From Burkholderia sp. FERM BP-3421 (GTDB lineage: Bacteria > Pseudomonadota > Gammaproteobacteria > Burkholderiales > Burkholderiaceae), in contig NZ_CP117782.1 of NCBI RefSeq assembly GCF_028657905.1, forward strand, positions 1,426,001-1,490,000: a stretch of 64,000 nt of DNA. Reading direction: 5' to 3'. The translations under genes and the position numbers were made by a program. Shown piece by piece: positions 35,439 through 44,180 of the stretch (its first letter is position 1; the number at the start of each line of letters is the position of its first letter). The notes below the pieces were generated by a model that did not search any database, was not told where the DNA came from, and saw only the letters and a list, made by a program, of their open reading frames with translations.

Positions 35439-35468
35439 CAAAAAAGCCGCCCGGAGGCGGCTTTTTGG
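35439..35468 (-). terminator. Rho-independent terminator after typA
   Basis: AAAAAGCCGCC, a 4-base loop, then GGCGGCTTTTT: an 11-bp stem with U tracts on both strands. It lies 26 bp after the typA stop on the minus strand and would also protect against antisense transcription. Confidence 0.9.
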
Positions 35469-35493
35469 TTCGGCGCCGACGCAGCGGCTGCGT

Positions 35494-37320
35494 TCAGTCG
35501 ACCGCGGTCTCGCGGCTCGCGCGGCGACGCTCGTGCTCCTTCAGGTGGCGCTTGCGCAGGCGGATCGACTGCGGCGTCACTTCGACCAGTTCGTCGTCGT
35601 CGATGAACTCGACCGCGTATTCGAGCGACATCTGGATCGCCGGCACGAGGCGCACGGCCTCGTCGGTGCCCGATGCACGCACGTTGGTCAGCTGCTTGCC
35701 CTTGATCGGATTCACGACCAGGTCGTTGTCGCGGCTGTGGATCCCGATGATCATGCCCTCGTACAGCGCATCGCCCGGCTTCACGAACATGCGGCCGCGA
35801 TCCTGCAGCTTCCACAGTGCGTAGGCCACCGCCGCGCCGTCATCCTGCGAGATCAGCACGCCGTTGCGGCGCTCGCCGACCGAGCCTTCCTTGACCGGTG
35901 CGTACGAATCGAAAATGTGGCTCATCAGGCCGGTGCCGCGCGTGAGCGTGAGGAACTCGCTCTGGAAGCCGATCAGGCCGCGCGCCGGGATGCGGTATTC
36001 GAGACGCGTGCGACCGCGCCCGTCGGATGCCATGTCGAGCATTTCGCCCTTGCGGCGACCCAGCTCCTCCATCACGCCGCCCTGGTTTTCGTCCTCGACG
36101 TCGACCGTCAGCAGTTCGTACGGCTCATGCTTCACGCCGTCGACTTCCTGCATCACGACGCGCGGACGCGACACCGCCAGCTCGTAGCCTTCGCGACGCA
36201 TGTTCTCGACCAGGATCGTCAGGTGCAGCTCGCCGCGACCCGACACTTCGAACACCGTTTCGTCGCCCGTGTCGCGCACGCGCAGCGCGACGTTGTGGTT
36301 CAGCTCCTTCATCAGGCGATCGCGGATCTGGCGGCTCGTGACGAACTTGCCTTCACGGCCGGCGAGCGGCGACGAGTTGACGAGGAAGTTCATCGTCAGC
36401 GTCGGTTCGTCGACGGTGATCATCGGCATCGCTTCGGGGGTGTCCACCGCGCAGATCGTCGCGCCGATGCCCACATCCTCGATCCCGTTGATCAGCACGA
36501 TGTCGCCCGCCTCGGCGGATTCGACCTGCACGCGCTCGAGACCCTTGAACGACAGCACCTGGTTGATCTTGCGGTTCAGCACGTCGCCGTCCGGGCCGAA
36601 GCGCATCACGACCGGCTGGCCCGGCTTGATGCGGCCGCGCGTGATGCGGCCGACGCCGATCCGGCCGACATAGGTCGAGTAGTCGAGCGAAGTGATCTGC
36701 AGCTGCAGCGGCGCTTCCGGATCGGCCGGCCGCACCGGCACGTGCTCGAGGATCGCCTCGAACAGCGGACGCATGTCGCCGTCGCGCGCCGACGCGTCGA
36801 GCGAGGCGTAGCCGTTCAGGCCCGATGCGTAGACGATCGGGAAGTCGAGCTGCTCTTCGGTGGCGCCGAGCTTGTCGAACAGATCGAAGGTCTGGTTGAT
36901 CACCCAGTCGATGCGGGCGCCCGGACGGTCGATCTTGTTGATCACGACGATCGGCTTCAGGCCCAGCGCGAGTGCCTTCTTCGTGACGAAGCGGGTCTGC
37001 GGCATCGGGCCCTCGACCGCGTCGACCAGCAGCAGCACCGAGTCGACCATCGACAGCACGCGCTCCACTTCGCCGCCGAAGTCGGCGTGCCCCGGGGTGT
37101 CGACAATGTTGATGTGCGTACCTTCGTACTCGACCGCGCAGTTCTTCGCGAGAATCGTGATCCCGCGCTCTTTTTCGATGTCGTTCGAGTCCATCACCCG
37201 TTCCGCGATCTGCTGGTTCTCTCGGAAGGTGCCGGATTGACGCAGCAGTTGGTCGACGAGCGTTGTCTTGCCGTGGTCGACGTGGGCAATGATGGCGATA
37301 TTGCGAAGGGCGCGGGTCAT
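35494..37320 (-). CDS. typA: Ribosome-associated GTPase TypA/BipA
   Basis: A 608-residue translational GTPase that binds the 70S ribosome and aids 50S assembly and stress adaptation. The ATG at 37320 gives MTRALRNIAIIAHVDHGKTT with the G1 P-loop near residues 12-20. G2 ERGITIL, G3 DTPGHADFGGEVERVLSMVD, and G4 NKIDRPGARIDWVINQ follow. The second half has the EF-G-like domains and the BipA-specific C-terminal domain (FVKPGDALYEGMIIGIHSRD, NDLVVNPIKGKQLTNVRASG). In-frame codons upstream of 37320 are not conserved-looking and lack a ribosome site. Confidence 0.95.
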   Translation of the reverse strand: MTRALRNIAIIAHVDHGKTTLVDQLLRQSGTFRENQQIAERVMDSNDIEKERGITILAKNCAVEYEGTHINIVDTPGHADFGGEVERVLSMVDSVLLLVDAVEGPMPQTRFVTKKALALGLKPIVVINKIDRPGARIDWVINQTFDLFDKLGATEEQLDFPIVYASGLNGYASLDASARDGDMRPLFEAILEHVPVRPADPEAPLQLQITSLDYSTYVGRIGVGRITRGRIKPGQPVVMRFGPDGDVLNRKINQVLSFKGLERVQVESAEAGDIVLINGIEDVGIGATICAVDTPEAMPMITVDEPTLTMNFLVNSSPLAGREGKFVTSRQIRDRLMKELNHNVALRVRDTGDETVFEVSGRGELHLTILVENMRREGYELAVSRPRVVMQEVDGVKHEPYELLTVDVEDENQGGVMEELGRRKGEMLDMASDGRGRTRLEYRIPARGLIGFQSEFLTLTRGTGLMSHIFDSYAPVKEGSVGERRNGVLISQDDGAAVAYALWKLQDRGRMFVKPGDALYEGMIIGIHSRDNDLVVNPIKGKQLTNVRASGTDEAVRLVPAIQMSLEYAVEFIDDDELVEVTPQSIRLRKRHLKEHERRRASRETAVD

Positions 37321-37560
37321 AGAAACCTGGAAATCGGAGCCTGAAGGTACAAACGCGCAAACGCGCACATGTCTATTCACACATGCGCGCGCCATGCAGC
37401 TGGGAAGCCTCAAATTATAGCACGCAGACAAGTCCGCACCGGACCTTTCGCTGCGACGCAACACCCACGCCCTTCCCGGACGGGTTCCACCACCGATAGC
37501 CCCACTCCGTGAATGGGCAATAACCGGCCGCCAGCGCGCCCACGCCCGTTGCATTAACAT

Positions 37561-37589
37561 TTGTCGCGGCAACTAATCGTGCCTATACT
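37561..37589 (+). promoter_or_regulatory. Sigma-70 promoter of the efflux operon
   Basis: TTGTCG (37561-37566), a 17-base spacer and TATACT (37584-37589) make a good sigma-70 promoter 34 bp upstream of the MarR start. TAGTCAACTA at 37597-37606 overlaps the start region and is a candidate operator for autoregulation by the MarR protein. Confidence 0.65.
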
Positions 37590-37623
37590 GCTGCCTAGTC
37601 AACTATTGCAGCCTCAGAGAATT

Positions 37624-38124
37624 ATGTCGGATCCGTCCACCTCTTCTTCCCCGTCGGACCTGTCGCTGTCTGCGTACCAGATCAACGAAAGCGTCGGTTA
37701 CCTGATGTCGCGCGTGAAGTCGCTGATGACGAACATGGTCACGCAGCGCACGCAGACCGAGCTCGGCATCACCGGCACCCAGGCGAGCATGCTGTTCATG
37801 CTCGCGGTCGGCCGCTGCTCGACCGCCGCCGAACTCGCGCGCGAGTACGGCATCGACGCGAGCGCGATCACGCGCCTGCTCGACCGCGTCGAGAAACGCG
37901 GCCTGCTGTCGCGGGTGCGCAGCAGCGAGGATCGGCGCGTGGTCCGGCTGGAGCTGACCGACGAGGGGCGCGAGCTGGCCGCGCGCATGCCTGAAATCTT
38001 CCGCGGCGTGCTCGAACAACTGCTGGACGGCTTCACGCCGGAAGAAGTCGGCTTTCTGAAAAGCATGTTGCGGCGCATTCTCGGCAACGCCTGCGAGAAC
38101 GCCGGCGGCATCACACCGCAATAA
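37624..38124 (+). CDS. MarR family regulator of the efflux operon
   Basis: A 166-residue winged-helix repressor. The ATG at 37624 is taken over a Met at 37561 because the latter lies inside the promoter. The DNA-binding domain runs from about residue 45 to 115: LGITGTQASMLFMLAVGRC, TAAELAREYGIDASAITRLL, DRVEKRGLLSRVRSSEDRRV and LELTDEGRELAARM, a textbook MarR pattern with the wing DRR. It lies 84 bp upstream of an outer-membrane channel gene and the EmrAB pair, as in emrR-emrAB and similar drug-responsive efflux operons. It probably represses the operon until a drug-like ligand binds. Confidence 0.9.
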   Translation: MSDPSTSSSPSDLSLSAYQINESVGYLMSRVKSLMTNMVTQRTQTELGITGTQASMLFMLAVGRCSTAAELAREYGIDASAITRLLDRVEKRGLLSRVRSSEDRRVVRLELTDEGRELAARMPEIFRGVLEQLLDGFTPEEVGFLKSMLRRILGNACENAGGITPQ

Positions 38125-38208
38125 TTGCCACATCAATAGTTTTAGACAGATAAATGTAAGGAAATCCTTGCAGTGTCCACTATCCCGTCCGAGTCAGGAA
38201 ACACCGTG

Positions 38209-39702
38209 ATGAAAAACCTTCCGTCGTCCGCGCACCTTCACGCCGGCCGCGCCGCGCTGGCCGCGGCGGCGGCCGCGTTCGCGCTCGCGGGTTGCGCGAA
38301 CTACATCGGCATCAAGAGCGACAAGCAGATCGCGCCCGCGTCGCAGTTCGAGACCGCGCGCAGCCTGCCCGGCGAAGGGGGCCCGTGGCCCGCGCTCGAC
38401 TGGGCCGGCCAGTTCGGCGATCCGCAGCTGCCGAAGCTGATCGACGAGGCGCTCGCCGGCAGCCCGTCGATCGCGCAGGCGCAGGCGCGCATCGCGAAGG
38501 CGGCGTCGTATATCGAGTCGTCGCGCGCGACGCTGCTGCCGAAGGCCGACGCGAAGTATTCGTGGACCCGCGAGCTGTATTCGGGCAACGGGCTGTTCCC
38601 GCCGCCGTACGGCGGCAGCTGGTACAGCGAGAACAACGCGCTCGCGAGCGCGTCGTGGGAGCTCGACCTGTGGGGCAAGAACCGCGCGCGGCTGGCGATG
38701 GCCGTGTCGCAGGAAAAAGCCGCCGAAGCGGACCTGCAGCAGGCGCGCGTGACGCTCGCGTCGTCGGTGGCGCGCACCTACAACCAGCTCGCGCAGCTGT
38801 ACGCGCTGCGCGACATCGCGCAACGCGAGATCGGCAACCGCGAGACCGTGGGCAAGATCACCGACGGCCGGGTCGGCGCGGGGCTCGACACCAACGTCGA
38901 GCGGCAGACCGCACGCGGCAACGTCGCGACCAGCCAATCGACGCTGTCGGATCTCGACGGCCAGATCACGACGACGCGCTACCAGCTCGCGGCGCTGCTC
39001 GGCAAGGGCCCGGATCGCGGGCTGTCGATCGCCGAGCCGGTGCTGAACCCGAGCGGCGCGGTGGCGCTGCCGGACAACCTGCCGGCCGATCTGGTCGCGC
39101 GGCGGCCGGACCTGGTGGCCGCGCGCTGGCAGGTGGAGGCGGCGCTGCACAACGTGAAGGAAGCGAAGGCGGAGTTCTACCCCGACGTGAACCTCGCGGC
39201 GGGCTTCGGTTTCGATGCGTTCGGCTGGGGCAAATTCCTCAATTTCGCGAGCCGGCAGGCGCAGTTCGGCCCGGCGATCCACTTGCCGATCTTCGATGCG
39301 GGCGCGCTGCGCGCGCAGCTCAAGGGCCGCTATGCGGACTTCGATCTCGACGTGGCGAACTACGACCAGACGCTCGTGAACGCGCTGAACGAGGTGGCGA
39401 CGCAGGTGTCGTCGATCCGCTCGATCGACCAGCAGATGGGCGATGCGCAGCGCGCGCTCGACGCGTCGACGAAGGCTTACGAGCTGGCGGTGATCCGCTA
39501 CAAGGGCGGGCTGTCGCCGCAGCTGCAGGTATTGAACGCGGACAGCAACCGGCTCGCGGCCGAACAGACGGTGACGAACCTGAAGATGCGCCGGCGCGAT
39601 CTGCAGATCGGCCTGATCCGCGCGCTCGGCGGCGGCTTCGACGCGACCGGCACGCGGCTCGCCGCGCCCGTGGTCGCGCGGCAGGCATCGAATGCGAACT
39701 GA
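38209..39702 (+). CDS. Outer-membrane efflux channel lipoprotein (NodT/OprM family)
   Basis: A 497-residue TolC-like lipoprotein. The ATG at 38209 gives a signal peptide with lipobox ALAGC (Cys29). It contains the paired OEP helical repeats: LPKLIDEALAGSPSIAQAQA and ARIAKAASYIESSRATLLPK in the first, and ARRPDLVAARWQVEAALHNV with VKEAKAEFYPDVNLAAGFGF in the second. It forms the trimeric exit duct of a tripartite efflux pump. The gene sits between the marR and emrA genes, so the operon encodes its own channel. Confidence 0.92.
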   Translation: MKNLPSSAHLHAGRAALAAAAAAFALAGCANYIGIKSDKQIAPASQFETARSLPGEGGPWPALDWAGQFGDPQLPKLIDEALAGSPSIAQAQARIAKAASYIESSRATLLPKADAKYSWTRELYSGNGLFPPPYGGSWYSENNALASASWELDLWGKNRARLAMAVSQEKAAEADLQQARVTLASSVARTYNQLAQLYALRDIAQREIGNRETVGKITDGRVGAGLDTNVERQTARGNVATSQSTLSDLDGQITTTRYQLAALLGKGPDRGLSIAEPVLNPSGAVALPDNLPADLVARRPDLVAARWQVEAALHNVKEAKAEFYPDVNLAAGFGFDAFGWGKFLNFASRQAQFGPAIHLPIFDAGALRAQLKGRYADFDLDVANYDQTLVNALNEVATQVSSIRSIDQQMGDAQRALDASTKAYELAVIRYKGGLSPQLQVLNADSNRLAAEQTVTNLKMRRRDLQIGLIRALGGGFDATGTRLAAPVVARQASNAN

Positions 39703-39784
39703 GGCGGATTGAGCCGCCCGCCGCCCGAACCGATTCCAATTCATACACACACGTACTACTCGAGATAAGACGGAGAAACTCGCC

Positions 39785-41011
39785 ATGAGCGACCCTCAAC
39801 AAAACGCCACCAGCGCGCAGCCGCAATCCAACGGCAAGCGCAAGCGGATGATGACGCTGCTGATCCTGGTGGTCGTGATCGCCGCGATTGCCTACGGCCT
39901 CTACTACTTCCTCGTCGCGCGCTTCCACGAGTCGACCGACGATGCCTACGTGAACGGCAACGTCGTGCAGATCACGCCTCAGGTGACGGGCACCGTGATC
40001 GCGGTGAACGCGGACGACACGCAGACCGTGAAGGCCGGCGACCCGCTCGTGGTGCTCGACCCGGCGGACTCCCAGGTCGCGCTGCAGCAGGCCGAGGCGA
40101 ATCTCGCGCAGACCGTGCGCCAGGTGCGCGGCCTGTATGTCAACGACGACCAGTACCGCGCGCAGGTCGCGCTGCGCCAGTCCGACCTGTCGCGCGCGCA
40201 GGACGACCTGCGCCGCCGCCTCGCGGTGGCGCAGACGGGCGCGGTGTCGCAGGAAGAGATCTCCCACGCGCGCGACGCGGTCAAGGGCGCGCAGGCCTCG
40301 CTCGACGCCGCGCAGCAGCAGCTCGCGTCGAATCGCGCACTGACCGCCAACACGACGATCGCCGATCACCCGAACGTCCTCGCCTCCGCCGCCAAGGTGC
40401 GCGACGCCTACCTGAACAATGCGCGCAACACGCTGCCCGCGCCGGTCACGGGCTACGTCGCGAAACGCTCGGTGCAGGTCGGCCAGCGCGTGTCGCCGGG
40501 TGCGCCGCTGATGTCGGTGGTGCCGCTCAACGCGGTGTGGGTCGATGCGAACTTCAAGGAAGTGCAGCTCAACCATATGCGGATCGGTCAGCCGGTCGAA
40601 CTGACGGCCGACATCTACGGCTCGTCGGTCACGTATCACGGCAAGGTCGTCGGTTTCTCGGCAGGAACGGGCTCCGCGTTCTCGCTGCTGCCCGCGCAGA
40701 ACGCGACCGGCAACTGGATCAAGGTCGTGCAGCGCCTGCCCGTGCGGATCGAACTCGATCCGCAGGAACTGGCGAAGCATCCGCTGCGGATCGGCCTGTC
40801 GATGCAGGTCGAGGTCTCCATCAAGGATGAAAGCGGCAATCAGCTCGGCAACGTGCAGAACACGATCTACCAGACCGATGTGTTCGCGAAGTACGGCGAC
40901 GAGGCCGATGCCGAGATCGCCCGCATCATCCGCGCGAACGCCGGCAACGGCGCGCCGGCCGCGGCAAGCGCGCCGGCCAAGGTCACGGGCAACGTGTCGA
41001 AGCTGATGTAA
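39785..41011 (+). CDS. emrA: EmrA/HlyD family membrane-fusion protein
   Basis: A 408-residue periplasmic adaptor. One N-terminal helix (MMTLLILVVVIAAIAYGLYY) anchors it; then a biotinyl-lipoyl-like half (VNGNVVQITPQVTGTVIAVN, ADDTQTVKAGDPLVVLDPAD), an alpha-helical hairpin about 100-190, and a beta-barrel with YVAKRSVQVGQRVSPGAPLM and AVWVDANFKEVQLNHMRIGQ. These match EmrA and the MFS-associated HlyD branch. It links the EmrB pump to the outer-membrane channel. It lies 82 bp after the channel gene and 24 bp before emrB. Confidence 0.92.
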   Translation: MSDPQQNATSAQPQSNGKRKRMMTLLILVVVIAAIAYGLYYFLVARFHESTDDAYVNGNVVQITPQVTGTVIAVNADDTQTVKAGDPLVVLDPADSQVALQQAEANLAQTVRQVRGLYVNDDQYRAQVALRQSDLSRAQDDLRRRLAVAQTGAVSQEEISHARDAVKGAQASLDAAQQQLASNRALTANTTIADHPNVLASAAKVRDAYLNNARNTLPAPVTGYVAKRSVQVGQRVSPGAPLMSVVPLNAVWVDANFKEVQLNHMRIGQPVELTADIYGSSVTYHGKVVGFSAGTGSAFSLLPAQNATGNWIKVVQRLPVRIELDPQELAKHPLRIGLSMQVEVSIKDESGNQLGNVQNTIYQTDVFAKYGDEADAEIARIIRANAGNGAPAAASAPAKVTGNVSKLM

Positions 41012-41035
41012 GCGGCGCACGTTCCAAAGGACACC

Positions 41036-42595
41036 ATGGCACAGCCACAAGCCTCCTACCCTCCGCTGCAAGGCGGACAGCTCGTGCTCGGCACGATCGC
41101 GGTGTCGCTCGCCGTTTTCATGAACGTGCTCGACACCTCGATCGCCAACGTCGCAATCCCGACCATCTCGGGCGACCTCGGCGTATCGTCCGACCAGGGG
41201 ACCTGGGTCATCACCTCGTTCGCGGTCGCGAACGCGATCTCGGTCCCGTTGACGGGCTGGCTCACTGACCGCATCGGCCAGGTGCGCCTGTTCCTCGCCT
41301 CGATCATCCTGTTCGTGATCTCGTCGTGGCTGTGCGGTCTCGCGCCCACGCTGCCGTTCCTGCTCGCCTCGCGCGTGCTGCAGGGCGCGGTGGCGGGGCC
41401 GATGATCCCGCTGTCGCAGGCGCTGCTGCTGTCGAGCTACCCACGCGCGAAGGCGCCGATGGCGCTCGCGCTGTGGGCGATGACCACGCTGATCGCGCCG
41501 GTCGCCGGCCCGATCCTCGGCGGCTGGATCTCCGACAACTATTCGTGGCCGTGGATCTTCTACGTCAACATCCCGGTCGGCATCGCCGCCGCGGCAGTGA
41601 CCTGGATGATCTATCGCAACCGCGAATCGACGGTCCGCAAGGCGCCGATCGACGGCGTCGGGCTCGCGCTGCTGGTGGTCTGGGTCGGTTCGCTGCAGAT
41701 CATGCTCGACAAGGGCAAGGATCTCGACTGGTTCGCCTCGACGACGATCGTCGTGCTCGCGCTGACCGCGGTCATCGCGTTCGCCTTCTTCGTCGTATGG
41801 GAGCTGACCGCGGAGCATCCGGTCGTCGACCTGTCGCTGTTCCGGACGCGCAACTTCTCGGGCGGCACGATCGCGCTGTCGGTCGGCTACGGGCTGTATT
41901 TCGGCAATCTCGTGCTGCTGCCGCTGTGGCTGCAGACCCAGATCGGCTATACCGCGACCGACGCCGGCCTCGTGATGGCGCCCGTCGGGCTGTTCGCGAT
42001 CCTGCTGTCGCCGCTCACAGGCAAGATCCTGCCGCGCACCGACCCGCGCTACATCGCGACCGCGTCGTTCCTGACCTTCGCGCTGTGCTTCTGGATGCGC
42101 TCGCGCTACACCACGGGCGTCGACGAATGGTCGCTGACGCTGCCCACGCTGGTGCAGGGAATCGCGATGGCGGGCTTCTTCATCCCGCTCGTCTCGATCA
42201 CGCTGTCCGGCCTGCCCGGGCATCGGATCCCGGCCGCGTCGGGGCTGTCGAACTTCGTGCGGATCATGTTCGGCGGGATCGGTACGTCAGTGTTCCAGAC
42301 CGCGTGGGATCATCGCAACAACTTCCACCATGCGCAGCTGGTCGAGCAGGCGAACGTCTACAACCCGACCTTCAACCAGGCCGTCACGCAGATGGGCAGC
42401 CTCGGCCTGACCGACCAGCAGGCCCACGGCCTCATCAACAATCTCGCGACCCAGCAGGCCGCGCAATTGGGGGTGAACGACCTGTTCTACATCTCGGCGG
42501 CGATCTTCGTGCTGCTGATCGGCCTCATCTGGATCACCAAGCCCGAACGCTCGGGCGGCGGCGATTCGAGCGCGGCGGCATCGGCCGCGCACTGA
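41036..42595 (+). CDS. emrB: DHA2-family drug:H+ antiporter EmrB
   Basis: A 519-residue, 14-helix MFS antiporter of the DHA2 family. Signatures: MNVLDTSIANVAIPTISGDL (motif D1 of DHA2, residues about 27-46), TDRIGQVRLFL (motif A), and GWRWIFYVNIPVG-like SWPWIFYVNIPVGI (about 175-188). The C-terminal half has a further helix pair and ends in a Ser/Ala-rich cytoplasmic tail. It exports hydrophobic drugs or uncouplers with EmrA and the operon-encoded channel. Substrate range cannot be inferred. A strong terminator follows at 42615. Confidence 0.93.
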   Translation: MAQPQASYPPLQGGQLVLGTIAVSLAVFMNVLDTSIANVAIPTISGDLGVSSDQGTWVITSFAVANAISVPLTGWLTDRIGQVRLFLASIILFVISSWLCGLAPTLPFLLASRVLQGAVAGPMIPLSQALLLSSYPRAKAPMALALWAMTTLIAPVAGPILGGWISDNYSWPWIFYVNIPVGIAAAAVTWMIYRNRESTVRKAPIDGVGLALLVVWVGSLQIMLDKGKDLDWFASTTIVVLALTAVIAFAFFVVWELTAEHPVVDLSLFRTRNFSGGTIALSVGYGLYFGNLVLLPLWLQTQIGYTATDAGLVMAPVGLFAILLSPLTGKILPRTDPRYIATASFLTFALCFWMRSRYTTGVDEWSLTLPTLVQGIAMAGFFIPLVSITLSGLPGHRIPAASGLSNFVRIMFGGIGTSVFQTAWDHRNNFHHAQLVEQANVYNPTFNQAVTQMGSLGLTDQQAHGLINNLATQQAAQLGVNDLFYISAAIFVLLIGLIWITKPERSGGGDSSAAASAAH

Positions 42596-42612
42596 GCTGC
42601 GCGGGAAAATGA

Positions 42613-42655
42613 CGAACGGCCCGTTGGTTTCATCGAACCAACGGGCCGTTTTCTC
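42613..42655 (+). terminator. Rho-independent terminator after emrB
   Basis: A 15-bp perfect stem (42615-42629 with 42636-42650), a 6-base loop and TTCTC. It ends the efflux operon 20 bp after the emrB stop. Confidence 0.85.
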
Positions 42656-42731
42656 GCGCGGACGCCTTGCCGGCGCGCGCCCCGCGACGCATCAGGATGC
42701 CGGCCGCGGCGTCCCGCGCCCGGCCGGCGCA

Positions 42732-43682
42732 TCAAGCGGCATCGCCGCCGCCGGCCAGCAGCCGCTTCGGGGCCAGCACGCCGCTGTTGATCACGCCCAC
42801 GCCGAGCAGGCGCCCGCCCTCATCGTAGACGCGCACCGTTTCGCCGTCGGCGAACGTCTGCGCCATGCCGAGATCCTCGAGCCGGATGCGCTGCCCCTGC
42901 AACAGGCGCCGCGCGCCGTCAGCCGCGAGCGTCATGCTCGGAAACGTCGACAGCAGCGCATCGACGGGCCGCAGCCACGCATCGCGCTCGCCCTCCGCCG
43001 CATCGGACAACGCATCGAGCGTCACCGCGTGCTCGAGCGTCAGCGCGCCGACGCCCGTGCGCCGCAGCGCGACCAGGTGCGCGCCGCAACCGAGCATCTC
43101 GCCGATGTCCTCGGCAAGCGTGCGGACGTAGGTGCCCTTGCTGCAGGTCACGCGGAAGCTCACGTCAGGCAGCGCGCACGCGATCCGCTCCAGCGCGTGG
43201 ATCGTGACCTGGCGGCCTTCGCGCTCGACCGTCTGTCCGGCGCGCGCGTATTCGTACAATGGCTTGCCGTCGCGCTTGAGCGCCGAGTACATCGGCGGCA
43301 CCTGCACGATCTCGCCGCGGAAGCGCGCAAGCGCCGCGTCGACGGCCGCGACGTCGCAGCGCACCTCGCGCGTGTCGATCGCCTCGCCTTCGGCGTCGCC
43401 CGTGGTCGTGCGGATGCCGAGACGCATCGTCGCCTCGTAGGTCTTGTCGGCCTCGAGCAGATCCTGGGAAAACTTGGTGGCCTCGCCGAAGCACAGCGGC
43501 AGCAGGCCGGACGCCAGCGGATCGAGCGTGCCGGTATGGCCGGCCTTCTTGGCGAGATAGAGGCGCTTCGCGCGGATCAGCGCATCATTGCTGGACAGCC
43601 CGATGGGCTTGTCGAGCAACAGCACGCCGTCGAGCATGCGGCGCGGCACGCGCGGACGTTGTGGTGCAGTCGTCATGGTCAT
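42732..43682 (-). CDS. truB: tRNA pseudouridine(55) synthase
   Basis: A 316-residue enzyme that makes pseudouridine-55 in the T-loop of tRNAs. Catalytic motif GHTGTLDPLASGLLPL with nucleophile D54; N-terminal GVLLLDKPIGLSSNDALIRA; QVPPMYSALKRDGKPLYEYA; CSKGTYVRTLAEDIGEMLGC; and a C-terminal PUA-like part. It is the last gene of the rimP-nusA-infB-rbfA-truB operon and starts 12 bp after the rbfA stop. Confidence 0.95.
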   Translation of the reverse strand: MTMTTAPQRPRVPRRMLDGVLLLDKPIGLSSNDALIRAKRLYLAKKAGHTGTLDPLASGLLPLCFGEATKFSQDLLEADKTYEATMRLGIRTTTGDAEGEAIDTREVRCDVAAVDAALARFRGEIVQVPPMYSALKRDGKPLYEYARAGQTVEREGRQVTIHALERIACALPDVSFRVTCSKGTYVRTLAEDIGEMLGCGAHLVALRRTGVGALTLEHAVTLDALSDAAEGERDAWLRPVDALLSTFPSMTLAADGARRLLQGQRIRLEDLGMAQTFADGETVRVYDEGGRLLGVGVINSGVLAPKRLLAGGGDAA

Positions 43683-43693
43683 GCGGCGCTCGT

Positions 43694-44062
43694 TCAGTCG
43701 TCCTTCGCCCGCGTCGCATTCGCCTCGTCGATCAGGCGCGACATCTCGTGCGCCTTCTCGGTCGTCTTGTCGTAATGGAAGTGCAGCGTCGGCACGGTAT
43801 GGATGTGCAGGCGCTTGAACAGCAGGTTGTGCAAGTGGCCCGCGGCGTGGTTCAACGCCTCCTGGGTCGCGGCGGGATCGCCGGTCAGCACCGTGAAATA
43901 GACCTTCGCATGCGCGTAATCCGGCGTCAGCTCGACGCTCTGGATCGTCACGATGCCGATCCGCGGGTCCTTGACCTCGCGCATGATGAGTTCGGACAGG
44001 TCGCGCTGGATCTGGTCCGCGATCTGCACGTTGCGATTGGGAGAAGTACGTTTCTTCGACAT
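43694..44062 (-). CDS. rbfA: 30S ribosome-binding factor RbfA
   Basis: A 122-residue KH-type protein required for 16S rRNA 5-prime maturation and cold growth. The ATG at 44062 gives MSKKRTSPNRNVQIADQIQR; longer frames upstream cover a terminator. Family segments are DLSELIMREVKDPRIGIVTI, QSVELTPDYAHAKVYFTVL and LHNLLFKRLHIHTVPTLHFH. It follows infB with a hairpin in between, and truB follows closely. Confidence 0.93.
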   Translation of the reverse strand: MSKKRTSPNRNVQIADQIQRDLSELIMREVKDPRIGIVTIQSVELTPDYAHAKVYFTVLTGDPAATQEALNHAAGHLHNLLFKRLHIHTVPTLHFHYDKTTEKAHEMSRLIDEANATRAKDD

Positions 44063-44121
44063 GATCAATCCGACATTCCGTTCTGCGGGCAGCGGGCCGG
44101 CGACGCTCGATGCGCCGCCGC

Positions 44122-44165
44122 CATGAAAAATGGGCGGGACAGGCCCAAGCCTGCCCCGCCCATGA
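44122..44165 (-). terminator. Hairpin after infB
   Basis: A long stem (GGGCGGGACAGGC with one mismatch against GCCTGCCCCGCCC) around CCAA, followed on the minus strand by ATTTTTC. It lies between infB and rbfA, so rbfA-truB may be partly uncoupled from infB or served by read-through. Confidence 0.7.
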
Positions 44166-44180
44166 GCCTGCGCGCCGTGA